The position numbers and the translations under genes are program-made. A stretch of DNA of 64,000 bases, taken from the NCBI GenBank assembly GCA_017431685.1, contig JAFRKO010000025.1:1-64000 (forward strand), read 5' to 3'. Below, piece by piece: positions 52,027-60,896 of the stretch. This DNA comes from Mogibacterium sp. (GTDB lineage: Bacteria > Bacillota > Clostridia > Peptostreptococcales > Anaerovoracaceae). Numbering within the stretch: position 1 is the stretch's first letter; every line of letters begins with the position of its first letter. The notes beneath the pieces were generated by a model, which saw nothing but the letters and a program-made list of their open reading frames with translations, was not told the DNA's origin and did not search any database.

Positions 52027-53577
52027 ATGAAAAACGCAGTAGGAAGAGAGATCCCGGAAGAGATAATCGAGATCACCGGGAAAGAGCCTTTTCAGGGTAA
52101 CTATTACCGTGACGACAAGCCGATCAAACTGCACGGACCTACAATACGTCCGGTAATGAACAACCAGAAATCCAAACTGGTAGCGAATATCAGGGAAGCT
52201 CTTGAGAAGTGTGAAGCGCACGATGGAATGACGGTTTCGTTCCACCATCACTTCCGCGAGGGAGACCTGATAGTCAATATGGTGATGAAAGAGATCCACG
52301 ATATGGGTCTCAAAGATATAAGAATTTGCGCATCCTCGCTCGGCAAGGCGCACAGCGCGCTCGTACCGATGATCGAGGACGGCACTATCACGAACATCGA
52401 ATCCTCAGGTGTAAGAGGCGGCATCGGTGAGGCTATTTCGAAGGGCAAGCTGAAGGGACTGGCTATAATGCGTTCGCACGGCGGACGTGTAAGATCGATA
52501 GCGACAGGCGAGAGCCACATCGACATCGCTTTCATAGGCGCGCCGACTGCTGACGATTACGGAAACCTGAGAGGTATCGGCGGCAAGGCGGACTGCGGCG
52601 TACTGAGCTATGCCATCGTCGACGGCAACCACGCCGATCACTGCGTGGCTATCACAGACTGCCTGGTTCCGTACCCTAACTTCCCGGCTCACATATCACA
52701 GACAAAGGTAGACTATGTGTGCGTTGTCGATGAGATAGGCATACCGTCAAAGATCGCGACAGGTGCCGCAAAGCCGACGACCGATCAGAGAAAACTGCTT
52801 ATGGCGCAGTACTGCACCGATGTAGTAGTAAATACACCTTGGTTCAAGGACGGCTTCTCTTATCAGACGGGTGTAGGCGGAGCATCGATCGCTTCGACAC
52901 AGTACCTCGCAGACATCATGAGGGAGCGCAACATACGCATGGGCTTCGGCGTCGGAGGACTTACAAAGGCAATGTGCAAGCTCCTCGAGGACGGCATGGC
53001 AGATGTCATGCTCGACGTACAGGATTTCGACCTCGACGCGGTCAGGAGCCTTAAGAACGTAAACCATCACAGAATACCGGCTGCTGTTTACGCGAATCCT
53101 CTCAACAAGGGCGCTGTCGTAAACAAACTCGACTACGTAGTGCTGGCATCGCTCGAGGTGGATGTGCACTTCAACTGCAATGTAGTTGTAGGATCTGACG
53201 GCATGATCACCGGCGCGCAGGGAGGACACCCTGATACAGCGCAGGGAGCAAAGTGCGCGATAGTCATATGTCCGCTGCTTCAGGGCAGGATCCCGGCTAT
53301 CTGCACCGACGTCACGACTGTCACAACACCTGGTGAGAGTATCGACGTTGTCGTTACAGACTATGGAGTAGCAGTCAATCCGGCAAGACAGGATATTCTG
53401 AAGGCTCTCAAAGAAGCGAACTGTGTACCGCTTAAGACTATCGAGGAACTTCGTGACATAGCCTACTCAATAGTCGGCGAACCTGACAAAGTTGAGTTCG
53501 AGGACAGGATAGTAGGAATCATCGAAGCCCGTGACGGCACCATCATGGATGTTGTAAGACAGATAAAGGAAATTTAG
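52027..53577 (+). CDS. citF: Citrate lyase alpha subunit (citrate:acetyl-ACP transferase)
   Basis: Start at ATG 52027, one base after the citE stop, gives 516 residues, the expected length. CitF swaps acetyl for citryl on CitD. Typical segments are SFHHHFREGDLIVN, GGIGEAISKG, RSHGGRVRSIATGESHIDIAFIGAP, AQGGHPDTAQGAKC and the C-terminal YGVAVNPARQDI. Followed 27 bases later by icd. Confidence 0.96.
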   Translation: MKNAVGREIPEEIIEITGKEPFQGNYYRDDKPIKLHGPTIRPVMNNQKSKLVANIREALEKCEAHDGMTVSFHHHFREGDLIVNMVMKEIHDMGLKDIRICASSLGKAHSALVPMIEDGTITNIESSGVRGGIGEAISKGKLKGLAIMRSHGGRVRSIATGESHIDIAFIGAPTADDYGNLRGIGGKADCGVLSYAIVDGNHADHCVAITDCLVPYPNFPAHISQTKVDYVCVVDEIGIPSKIATGAAKPTTDQRKLLMAQYCTDVVVNTPWFKDGFSYQTGVGGASIASTQYLADIMRERNIRMGFGVGGLTKAMCKLLEDGMADVMLDVQDFDLDAVRSLKNVNHHRIPAAVYANPLNKGAVVNKLDYVVLASLEVDVHFNCNVVVGSDGMITGAQGGHPDTAQGAKCAIVICPLLQGRIPAICTDVTTVTTPGESIDVVVTDYGVAVNPARQDILKALKEANCVPLKTIEELRDIAYSIVGEPDKVEFEDRIVGIIEARDGTIMDVVRQIKEI

Positions 53578-53604
53578 GATCCGGGAGATAAATAAGGAGA
53601 AAAA

Positions 53605-54816
53605 ATGGAAAAGATCAGAATGACCACCCCTATCGTCGAGATGGACGGGGATGAGATGACAAGGATACTCTGGAAAATGATAAAGGATGAGCTCATCCTG
53701 CCTTTCGTAGACCTCAAAACTGAATACTACGACCTCGGACTTCCTGTCCGTGATGAGACGGGCGATCAGATCACAAAAGACGCCGGAGAAGCGATCAAGA
53801 AGTATGGCGTAGGCGTAAAGTGCGCTACCATCACACCGAATGCTCAGCGTATGACAGAGTACAATCTGCACGAGATGTGGAAGAGCCCGAACGGCACCAT
53901 CCGTGCGATCCTTGACGGCACGGTGTTCCGTGCGCCTATCACTATCGATGGCATCAAGCCTGTAGTACGCAACTGGAAAAAACCTATCACCGTTGCCCGT
54001 CACGCCTACGGCGACCTCTACAAGGGAACTGAATACCGCGTTCCTGAGAAGGGCAAGGCAGAGCTCGTGTTCACGGGTGAAAACGGAGCTGAGTACCGTG
54101 AGACAGTCTATGACTTCGAGTGCCCGGGCATTCTGCAGAGCATCTATAACAAGGACTCCTCAATCGAGTCGTTTGCTCATTCGTGCTTCAAATACGCAGT
54201 GGAGACAAAGCAGGATCTCTGGTTCTCTGCAAAGGATACGATCTCGAAAAAGTACGACATGCACTTCCGCAACGTGTTCCAGAAGGTTTACGATGAGTGC
54301 TATAAGGAGAAGTTCGATGAGCTCGGTCTCACATACTTCTACACACTGATCGACGACGCCATTGCGCGTGTTATCCGCAGCGAAGGCGGTTTCATATGGG
54401 CTCTCAAGAACTACGACGGTGATGTCATGAGCGATATGGTATCCACTGCGTTCGGTTCGCTCGCAATGATGACATCCGTGCTCTGCAGTCCTGACGGCAA
54501 GTTCGAGTATGAAGCTGCTCACGGCACAGTGACACGTCACTATTACAAATACCTGAACGGCGAAGAGACATCGACCAACCCGATGGCTACCATCTTTGCA
54601 TGGAGCGGCGCTCTCAGAAAGCGCGGGGAGATGGACGGACTCGAAGATCTGCAGGCATTCGGAGATAAACTCGAGGAAGCATGCATTGATACATTAAATG
54701 ACGGTATCATGACCAAGGACCTGGTCGGACTCGTAGAAGGCATGGAGGCTAAGGCTGTCCTCACAAAGGACTTCATCGCGGCTATACGCGAGCGCCTTGA
54801 GGAAAAACTTAAATAA
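53605..54816 (+). CDS. icd: NADP-dependent isocitrate dehydrogenase (eukaryote-like type)
   Basis: A 403-residue isocitrate dehydrogenase of the subfamily that includes mitochondrial/cytosolic [58 protein letters not shown] and [23 protein letters not shown] with the NADP-specificity segment TRH. It interconverts isocitrate with 2-oxoglutarate and CO2. In the citrate lyase operon it can run as a reductive carboxylase. Good GGAG site. It ends the operon before a strong terminator. Confidence 0.95.
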   Translation: MEKIRMTTPIVEMDGDEMTRILWKMIKDELILPFVDLKTEYYDLGLPVRDETGDQITKDAGEAIKKYGVGVKCATITPNAQRMTEYNLHEMWKSPNGTIRAILDGTVFRAPITIDGIKPVVRNWKKPITVARHAYGDLYKGTEYRVPEKGKAELVFTGENGAEYRETVYDFECPGILQSIYNKDSSIESFAHSCFKYAVETKQDLWFSAKDTISKKYDMHFRNVFQKVYDECYKEKFDELGLTYFYTLIDDAIARVIRSEGGFIWALKNYDGDVMSDMVSTAFGSLAMMTSVLCSPDGKFEYEAAHGTVTRHYYKYLNGEETSTNPMATIFAWSGALRKRGEMDGLEDLQAFGDKLEEACIDTLNDGIMTKDLVGLVEGMEAKAVLTKDFIAAIRERLEEKLK

Positions 54817-54834
54817 TACACTGTTTTTACAGAT

Positions 54835-54863
54835 CCAGGCAGCATTGTTCTGCCTGGTTTTTC
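54835..54863 (+). terminator. Terminator after icd
   Basis: CCAGGCAG (54835-54842) pairs with CTGCCTGG (54850-54857), followed by TTTTT. Confidence 0.9.
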
Positions 54864-55042
54864 TTATCCGTGAAAGATTTATCAGCTAGATGGATAAAAA
54901 TTATATGAGAATAAGGCCTGGATAGGACTTTAAAAACTTTTGATAAATAATTCGGACTTATAAATTATATGTTTAGCAATTGCAAGCCGGATTATGGTAC
55001 ATATCCATGCAGTCTTCCCCTTGCGGGAGTTTGAGTTGACGA

Positions 55043-55069
55043 TAACAACAAAAGCAAACGTTATTGTTA
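55043..55069. promoter_or_regulatory. Dyad in the icd-citC gap, candidate regulator site
   Basis: TAACAA (55043-55048) and TTGTTA (55064-55069) are inverted with 15 bases between, just after TTGACG (55036-55041). The gap 54864-55239 has no convincing gene; a 72-codon frame at 54994-55212 has no ribosome site. The site could serve the LysR regulator encoded downstream. Confidence 0.35.
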
Positions 55070-55239
55070 AGCTGAAATGCTGTATATATTATCACGCGGT
55101 TGATCTGCTTGCGGGTTTGCTAAATATAGTAAGGTATATTCCTGTTTTTTTATCAAAATTCAGAAAAGTCCTCTGGATGAGCTCTGACTCACTGATCACA
55201 TGTGAATACTAAAGGGACACATTAAATATTACATCAACT

Positions 55240-56199
55240 ATGGGAATTTCAATCTACAACACACCTCTGTCTGAACGGCAGCATAAGGAATATCAGAGCC
55301 TTCTTGAGTCGTGCGGTCTGCGTGATGAAGGTGATGCGGATATAGTAGCGCTGATGACTGAAGACGGCGATCTTATTGCGTGCGGGGCTCTGGCAGGGCA
55401 TACGGTAAAACAGCTCGCTGTCGACTCTGACGCGGAAGGCCAGGGTGCGATGGCTGCTGTCCTTTCCGCCCTGATATCTGAAGCGTACGCCAGAGGCCTC
55501 CAAAGGCTCTTTCTGTGCACAAAACCGGAGAACCTGCGCATGTTCAGGTCAATGGGGTTCCATACGGTGATTGAAACGCCAGATGCTGTGCTGCTCGAGA
55601 ACAGAAAGGGCGGCCTGGAAAGATTTCTGGAGTCCATTCCGAAGTATGACGGAATATGCGGAGCCGTGGTCTGCAACTGCGATCCTTTCACCCTGGGACA
55701 CCGCCACCTGATCGAATATGCCGCCTCGCACTGCGATAACCTGTATGTTTTCGCAGTATCCGAGAAGGGCTCGATGTTCAGCCCGGAGGAGCGGCTCGGG
55801 ATGATCAGAAAGGGAACGGCAGACATAGAGAGCTGCCACGTATTCGAAAGTGACCTTTATCTTATATCGCGCGCTACTTTCCCTGCGTATTTTATAAGGG
55901 AAGAGTCCCGCGCCGATCTGGTGAAGTCAGATCTCGACATAGAGCTGTTCTGCAAGCGCATAGCTCCTGCGCTGAACATAAGCATACGTTTTGCCGGTGA
56001 GGAGCCTTTCTCTCCTGTTACCCGCGCTTACAACGAGCGGATGAAGGAACTGCTGCCCGCGAATGGCATCGCTTTTGAAGAGATACCGCGCCTGTCGGAG
56101 ATCAGTGCGGGCAAGGTGAGAAGTCTTATAAAAGACGGTGAGTTTGAGAAGATCAGAGAGATGGTACCGGAAAGCACCTATGAAGTCATACAGCGTTGA
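55240..56199 (+). CDS. citC: [Citrate (pro-3S)-lyase] ligase
   Basis: A 319-residue CitC with an N-terminal GNAT-like domain (VKQLAVDSDAEGQGAMAAVLSALISEAYARG, about residues 45-85) and a nucleotidyltransferase domain with CNCDPFTLGHRHLIEYAA (TxGH motif) and the C-terminal EISAGKVRSLIKDG. It acetylates the prosthetic group of CitD using ATP and acetate, switching the lyase on. The start lacks a close ribosome site (AAAGGG is 22 bases upstream), suggesting low expression. Overlaps the next gene by 20 bases. Confidence 0.94.
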   Translation: MGISIYNTPLSERQHKEYQSLLESCGLRDEGDADIVALMTEDGDLIACGALAGHTVKQLAVDSDAEGQGAMAAVLSALISEAYARGLQRLFLCTKPENLRMFRSMGFHTVIETPDAVLLENRKGGLERFLESIPKYDGICGAVVCNCDPFTLGHRHLIEYAASHCDNLYVFAVSEKGSMFSPEERLGMIRKGTADIESCHVFESDLYLISRATFPAYFIREESRADLVKSDLDIELFCKRIAPALNISIRFAGEEPFSPVTRAYNERMKELLPANGIAFEEIPRLSEISAGKVRSLIKDGEFEKIREMVPESTYEVIQR

Positions 56200-57502
56200 T
56201 CTTGAACAGATGCTAGAAGCCCGCGAAAGACGGGTCGTGATACAGAATAAGATGCTCGAAGACGCCGGCACGGGGCAGTGCCTTGTTTGTCTTACAATGA
56301 ACATCGCTGGTGATGTTAAGCGCACCCCTATGACGCGCATGCTCTTCAATGCCGGAGCAGAAGAGATGAATTCGCTCGGCTTCAGGATCCTTAAGGAGTT
56401 CTCTCTCGATGAAGTGACCGGAAGCGAAGCCTTCTGGCTGATCGATGAAGAGGGGGCGCAGGTGAAAGCGATGCTCGAGAAGGTGGAGGACTCATTCTCC
56501 GCTGCAAGGCTCTATGACTTTGATGTGATAGTGCCGGGCGGGAGCAAGCTCTCAAGAGCGGAAGGCAGGCGCTGTCTTATCTGCGATACCTACGCTGCGG
56601 AGTGCGCGAGGAGCAGGAGGCACGGCCTCGAAGAAGTGAAGAGGGCGACAGCTGATCTGCTCAGAGGATTCTGCGCCGGAAAGCTGTCCAAAGCCGCGCA
56701 TGACTCCCTCCTGGACGAGCTGTATACGACTCCGAAACCGGGACTTGTAGACATGAACAATAACGGCGCCCATTCAGATATGGACGTTCCTTTATTTGAG
56801 AAAAGTGCGGATGCGCTCGCTTCGTACTTTGAGGATGCCGCGCTGCTGGGAATGGACCGCTGCGGCATCGCTGTGCTGCGCGAGCGCGGCATAAAAGCCG
56901 AAAAAGAGATGTTCGCTGCTACGGGCGGCGTCAATACCCATAAGGGCCTTATATATTCTATGGGTCTGCTGCTCGCCGGTATGGGCAGGGCCCTTATTGA
57001 AGGAGGTTCGTGTGTAAGCCACGCGGCTGATCTGGCCTGTGAGGACGCTGAGATCAGGCTCAGGGAAACGCTTGCTGCTCCGGTCACCAACGGAGGGGCA
57101 GTATACAAAACATACGGTGCAAGAGGTGCTACGGGGGAAGCCGCAGCGGGGTTCCCTGACGCGCTGTACTGCATGGAGCGTCTCGCTTTTTATAGAGATA
57201 ACGGCTGCGATGAGCCCGCTGCTCTTGCGCTCTGCGACTCCATGGCTTCGCTCGAAGACACTAATCTGCTTCACCGCGGAGGCAGGGAAGGCCTCGGATT
57301 TGTGATGCATGAGGCTGCGCGTATATCCGGGATGCCTGCCGGTGAACGCATCGAAGCGCTGAAAGTACTGGACGGGGAGCTGATAAGCCGCAGCCTGTCG
57401 CCGGGTGGCAGCGCAGACATGCTCGCGCTGGCATTTCTGCTGGACAGATGGCAGACGCTCAGCGCTGATCTGTTTGCTGATGGAAGGGAGGAACGAATAT
57501 GA
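56180..57502 (+). CDS. citXG: CitX-CitG fusion (citrate lyase prosthetic group enzymes)
   Basis: Start at ATG 56180 gives 440 residues. Residues 1-165 are CitX (apo-citrate lyase phosphoribosyl-dephospho-CoA transferase: LEQMLEARERRVVIQNKML, CLTMNIAGDVKRTPM). Residues about 170-440 are CitG (triphosphoribosyl-dephospho-CoA synthase: LYTTPKPGLVDMNNNGAHSDM, ATGGVNTHKGLIYSMGLL, GGSADMLALAFLL). The fusion makes and installs the CitD cofactor. It starts within citC and its end overlaps the LysR gene by 4 bases. Confidence 0.94.
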   Translation: MKSYSVDLEQMLEARERRVVIQNKMLEDAGTGQCLVCLTMNIAGDVKRTPMTRMLFNAGAEEMNSLGFRILKEFSLDEVTGSEAFWLIDEEGAQVKAMLEKVEDSFSAARLYDFDVIVPGGSKLSRAEGRRCLICDTYAAECARSRRHGLEEVKRATADLLRGFCAGKLSKAAHDSLLDELYTTPKPGLVDMNNNGAHSDMDVPLFEKSADALASYFEDAALLGMDRCGIAVLRERGIKAEKEMFAATGGVNTHKGLIYSMGLLLAGMGRALIEGGSCVSHAADLACEDAEIRLRETLAAPVTNGGAVYKTYGARGATGEAAAGFPDALYCMERLAFYRDNGCDEPAALALCDSMASLEDTNLLHRGGREGLGFVMHEAARISGMPAGERIEALKVLDGELISRSLSPGGSADMLALAFLLDRWQTLSADLFADGREERI

Positions 57503-58398
57503 CGCTTCAGGAGCTAAGATACTTTTGTGTTACGGCCGAGGTGCTCCACTACACGCGTGCGTCGCGCCTCCTTTATATATCACAGCCAAGTCTGAGCTAT
57601 GCGCTTAACAAGCTTGAGCAGGAGCTGGGGGTGCCGCTGTTTGAGAAGAACGGCAAAAGAGTGACCCTTACCAAATACGGAGAGGAGTTTCTTCCGTATG
57701 CGAAGAGAGCTCTTGCTGAGCTTTCTGAAGGCACTGAGCGCCTGAGAGAAATGAAAGTCCCTTCATCGGGAGGGATCAGCATGGGATATATCTACAGCGT
57801 AAGTTTCTCCGCTCTGCCTGAATTCGTAAACAGATTTTACATGCATCAGGGAAATGAGCAGATCGCTTTCCGCTTCCGCCAGGGAAAGGCGGGGGAACTC
57901 ATAGAGCAGCTCCTGAACGGATCGCTTGATCTTCTCATCGCCGGAAAGCCTGAACTGACTTCCATCGATTACATCCCGATCTACCGCCAGGAGCTTTATC
58001 TGATAGTTCCTGCCACACACCGCCTCGCGGATGCCGAGTCGGTCACTCTGTCGGATATAGCCGGGGAATACTTCATTTCGCTGAACCATGAGACACTGAC
58101 TTATCATCAGCTTGAGAAAGAATTCAGAAAGGCTGAATTTGAGCCGAACACGATAATCGAGGCGGACGAATACAGTTCCATTGCAGCATCGGTATCCATG
58201 GGTGCCGGAGTGGCAATAATGCCGATACTTCCGATACTCGACAGTTTTAACGTCAAGAGGATTCCGTTTGCGGACTCGACCATGTACAGAGATATCTGTG
58301 TGCTGAGATCATCATCACAGGAGATGAGCCCGGAAGTGCAGAGTGTCTGGGATCTTGCAAAACATATTTCATATGAACCCGGAAACGGAGTAGAATAG
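57499..58398 (+). CDS. LysR-family regulator in citrate lyase cluster
   Basis: A 299-residue LysR protein. Winged HTH at residues 1-60 (LQELRYFCVTAEVLHYTRASRLLYISQPSLSYALNKLEQELG), effector domain after it. It is read from the same transcript as citC and citXG (ATGA overlap) and precedes glutaminase by 19 bases. It likely regulates this cluster and perhaps glutaminase; the effector could be citrate, 2-oxoglutarate or glutamine (inference). Confidence 0.93.
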   Translation: MTLQELRYFCVTAEVLHYTRASRLLYISQPSLSYALNKLEQELGVPLFEKNGKRVTLTKYGEEFLPYAKRALAELSEGTERLREMKVPSSGGISMGYIYSVSFSALPEFVNRFYMHQGNEQIAFRFRQGKAGELIEQLLNGSLDLLIAGKPELTSIDYIPIYRQELYLIVPATHRLADAESVTLSDIAGEYFISLNHETLTYHQLEKEFRKAEFEPNTIIEADEYSSIAASVSMGAGVAIMPILPILDSFNVKRIPFADSTMYRDICVLRSSSQEMSPEVQSVWDLAKHISYEPGNGVE

Positions 58399-58417
58399 AA
58401 GCAGAAAGGGGGTAGCC

Positions 58418-59476
58418 ATGGCTGAGATCAATAATAAAGGACCGGAAGAAAACCTGGTAATAGACAAGCAATACAAGCTGCAGGAAAGATCCAAGGCGAT
58501 AGAGATAATAAAGAGAGGCATGGATCTTGCAAGAGAAGAGATCCCTAAGGGTAAGGTCGCCACATACATACCTGAGCTGGGAAAGGTGGATCCCCACCAG
58601 CTCGGAATAGTGATAAACCCGATCAGAGGCGAAAAGATCAGCATGGGTGACTATGATGTCAGGTTCACCATGCAGTCAGTGTGCAAGGTCATAATGCTGA
58701 TAGTGGCTCTTGAATTATGTGGTCGAAAGGAAGTGTTCGCTAAGGTGGGCATGGAGCCGTCAGGTGAAGCGTTCGATTCGCTGGTGGAGCTTGATGTAAG
58801 CAATTCCAAGCCATATAACCCGCTCATCAACTCAGGCGGGCTCGCGCTCTGCGGACTGCTTCTGCCGGAGCTGTCGTTCCAGGATATTCTGAGATTCAGC
58901 AGGAACATCTGCTCAGATCCGGAAATAGAGCTGAATGAAGCGGTCTATGAATCGGAGATGAAGACCTGCTCACGAAATCGTTCCATAGCGTATCTTCTCC
59001 AGAGCAAAGGAATCCTGAATAAAGACGTTGAGGATACATTAAGATTTTATACAAAAATGTGCTCAATGAGCGCCACGGCAGATTCACTCTCCAACCTTGG
59101 AGTGATACTGGCTAATGACGGTGTCTGCGGCGACACCGGAAAAAGATTCATGTCTTCTAGAACCGCCCGCATCGCAAAAACACTGATGCTGACCTGCGGT
59201 ATGTATGACGGATCCGGATCGTTTGCCATCAAAGTAGGAATCCCTACCAAGTCGGGAGTCGGCGGCGGACTGCTGTCAGTATCAGATAAACGTGCAGGCA
59301 TCGGTGTGTTCGGACCTGCACTCGATACCCAGGGCAACAGCATTGCGGGATGCAAACTGCTCAGGGAGATCTCAAATGAGCTCAGACTCAACCTGTTCTA
59401 TGATCCTGAATGGAACAGAGAAGACGAAGAAGAAAACGAGCTGATCAAAGGAATCAGAGAATCCCACGTGATCTGA
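58418..59476 (+). CDS. glsA: Glutaminase A
   Basis: A 352-residue beta-lactamase-fold glutaminase converting glutamine to glutamate and ammonia. Catalytic SxxK is in FTMQSVCKVI (about residue 90). Other motifs are KPYNPLINSGGLALCGLL, NEAVYESEMKT, TCGMYDGSGSFAIKVGIPTKSGVGGG and GVFGPALDTQGNS. It is slightly longer than the usual 305-310 because of extensions at both ends. Strong AAAGGGGG site. Its presence next to icd and citrate lyase suggests glutamine enters the citrate-cleavage route. Confidence 0.94.
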   Translation: MAEINNKGPEENLVIDKQYKLQERSKAIEIIKRGMDLAREEIPKGKVATYIPELGKVDPHQLGIVINPIRGEKISMGDYDVRFTMQSVCKVIMLIVALELCGRKEVFAKVGMEPSGEAFDSLVELDVSNSKPYNPLINSGGLALCGLLLPELSFQDILRFSRNICSDPEIELNEAVYESEMKTCSRNRSIAYLLQSKGILNKDVEDTLRFYTKMCSMSATADSLSNLGVILANDGVCGDTGKRFMSSRTARIAKTLMLTCGMYDGSGSFAIKVGIPTKSGVGGGLLSVSDKRAGIGVFGPALDTQGNSIAGCKLLREISNELRLNLFYDPEWNREDEEENELIKGIRESHVI

Positions 59477-59492
59477 TTGGAAGGGGAAAATT

Positions 59493-60647
59493 ATGGGTAA
59501 CAGAGCATTCAAAGAAAACAAAAAACATTTAGCTTTCGGCATGATGAGACTGCCGATGGTCGACGGAAAGATTGACAACGGGCAGGTCTGCAGAATGGTG
59601 GACCTGTTCCTCGAGAGAGGCTTCAACTACTTCGATACCGCTCACGGATATCATGACGGACTGAGCGAGATCGCCGTAAAGGAATGCCTCACCTCAAGAC
59701 ATGACCGCAGTGAGTACGTCCTGACCGATAAACTCACGGATGAGTACTTCAAATGTGAGGAGGATATCAGACCGCTGATTGATTCACAGCTCGAGGCGTG
59801 CGGAGTTGAGTATTTCGACTTCCTCCTGATGCATGCACAGAACGCAAAGAACTTTGAGTTCTTCAAGCAGTGCCGCGCATACGATACAGCATTCGATCTG
59901 AAGGCAGAGGGCAAGGTGCGCCACGTGGGACTTTCATTTCACGACAAGGCAGAAGTGCTCGATCGCATTCTTACTGAATATCCTGACGTAGAGATAGTTC
60001 AGATACAGTTCAACTATCTCGACTATGAGAGCGTCTCCGTAGAGAGCCGCAAGGTCTATGAGGTATGCCGCAAGCATAACAAGCCTGTGCTCGTGATGGA
60101 GCCTGTAAGAGGCGGAAATCTTGTCAATCTGCCTGAAGCGGCGCAGAAAGTGTTCGACGATCTCAGAGCAGAGACGGGATCTGACTGCAGCAACGCAGGC
60201 TATGCTCTCAGGTTTGCTGCCGGATTCGACGGAATGGAGATGGTGCTCTCCGGCATGAGCAACATGGAGCAGATGGAAGATAATCTTAAGACTTTCAGCT
60301 GCTGCGACGGAGACTTTGCTCCTCTCACTGACAGAGAACGTGAGGCTGTCGACAAGGTTGCGGAAGTGTTTGGCTCTCTCGGAGCTATCCCGTGCACACA
60401 GTGCAGATACTGCGTCGAGGAGAACCACTGCCCGATGGAGATAAAGATACCGAATCTGTTCTCCTGCTATAACAGCGAAGTCCTTTTCGGCAGGAACAAC
60501 CCGTGGAGCACTTATGAAGCCATTATTGAGGGAGGCAGCGGAAAGCCGGGTGACTGCATCGAATGCGGCATGTGCGAGGGAGTCTGCCCTCAGCATCTTG
60601 AAATAAGAGAGCTCCTTAAAACAGTGGCTGAAAAGTTCGGATCCTGA
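59493..60647 (+). CDS. Aldo/keto reductase with C-terminal ferredoxin domain
   Basis: A 384-residue protein. Residues 1-270 form an aldo/keto reductase barrel (FGMMRLPMVDGKIDN, FNYFDTAHGYHDGLSE with the Tyr, DFLLMHAQNAKN, VEIVQIQFNYLDYES). The C-terminus has Cys clusters CTQCRYCVEENHCP (about residue 302) and CIECGMCEGVCPQHLEI (about residue 352), for one or two [4Fe-4S] clusters. Common in anaerobes; substrates are mostly unknown. It follows glutaminase by 16 bases and may be co-transcribed. Confidence 0.92.
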   Translation: MGNRAFKENKKHLAFGMMRLPMVDGKIDNGQVCRMVDLFLERGFNYFDTAHGYHDGLSEIAVKECLTSRHDRSEYVLTDKLTDEYFKCEEDIRPLIDSQLEACGVEYFDFLLMHAQNAKNFEFFKQCRAYDTAFDLKAEGKVRHVGLSFHDKAEVLDRILTEYPDVEIVQIQFNYLDYESVSVESRKVYEVCRKHNKPVLVMEPVRGGNLVNLPEAAQKVFDDLRAETGSDCSNAGYALRFAAGFDGMEMVLSGMSNMEQMEDNLKTFSCCDGDFAPLTDREREAVDKVAEVFGSLGAIPCTQCRYCVEENHCPMEIKIPNLFSCYNSEVLFGRNNPWSTYEAIIEGGSGKPGDCIECGMCEGVCPQHLEIRELLKTVAEKFGS

Positions 60648-60704
60648 AAGACAGAGAGACCTTTATAAATCGCAAATAAGCGCAGCTTGTATCTGATTAA
60701 AGTG

Positions 60705-60733
60705 TTGACTTTACAGCATACTTTGTGTGATAT
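60705..60733 (+). promoter_or_regulatory. Promoter of the riboswitch-controlled transporter
   Basis: TTGACT (60705-60710), 17-base spacer, TGATAT (60728-60733). Confidence 0.65.
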
Positions 60734-60744
60734 TTATCTTGGAA

Positions 60745-60870
60745 AACAAGGGAGTAGCTTGCGCATAAAAGTGCGTAACATATTTCGTCAGTACGGGCCG
60801 ATATGCCCCGGGATATGTTCGAAGTAGCGAGACTTTTACCGATGTTTTTTCGGTATGAGTCTCTTTTTTT
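60745..60870 (+). ncRNA. yybP-ykoY (manganese) riboswitch with terminator
   Basis: The leader contains, in the family order, AAGGGAGTAGC (60749-60758 region), the internal-loop segment TTCGTCAGTACGG (60784-60796), a GGGC/GCCC arm, and GCGAGACTTTTACC (60827-60840). These match the yybP-ykoY consensus (GGGGAGUAG ... CGUCA-UACG ... GAGACUUUUACC). The 3' segment also forms a terminator: GAGACT..TACCGA (60829-60842) with TCGGTA..AGTCTC (60850-60863), then seven T. Metal binding to the aptamer would block the terminator and turn expression on. Recognised from memory, not by a covariance search. Confidence 0.8.
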
Positions 60871-60896
60871 AACAAGGGAGAAGGGAGAAAGGTTAT

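Noticed and set aside
54994-55212. 72-codon ORF between icd and citC
   Set aside because: No ribosome site, mixed hydrophobic content without a domain, and AT-rich promoter-like surroundings.
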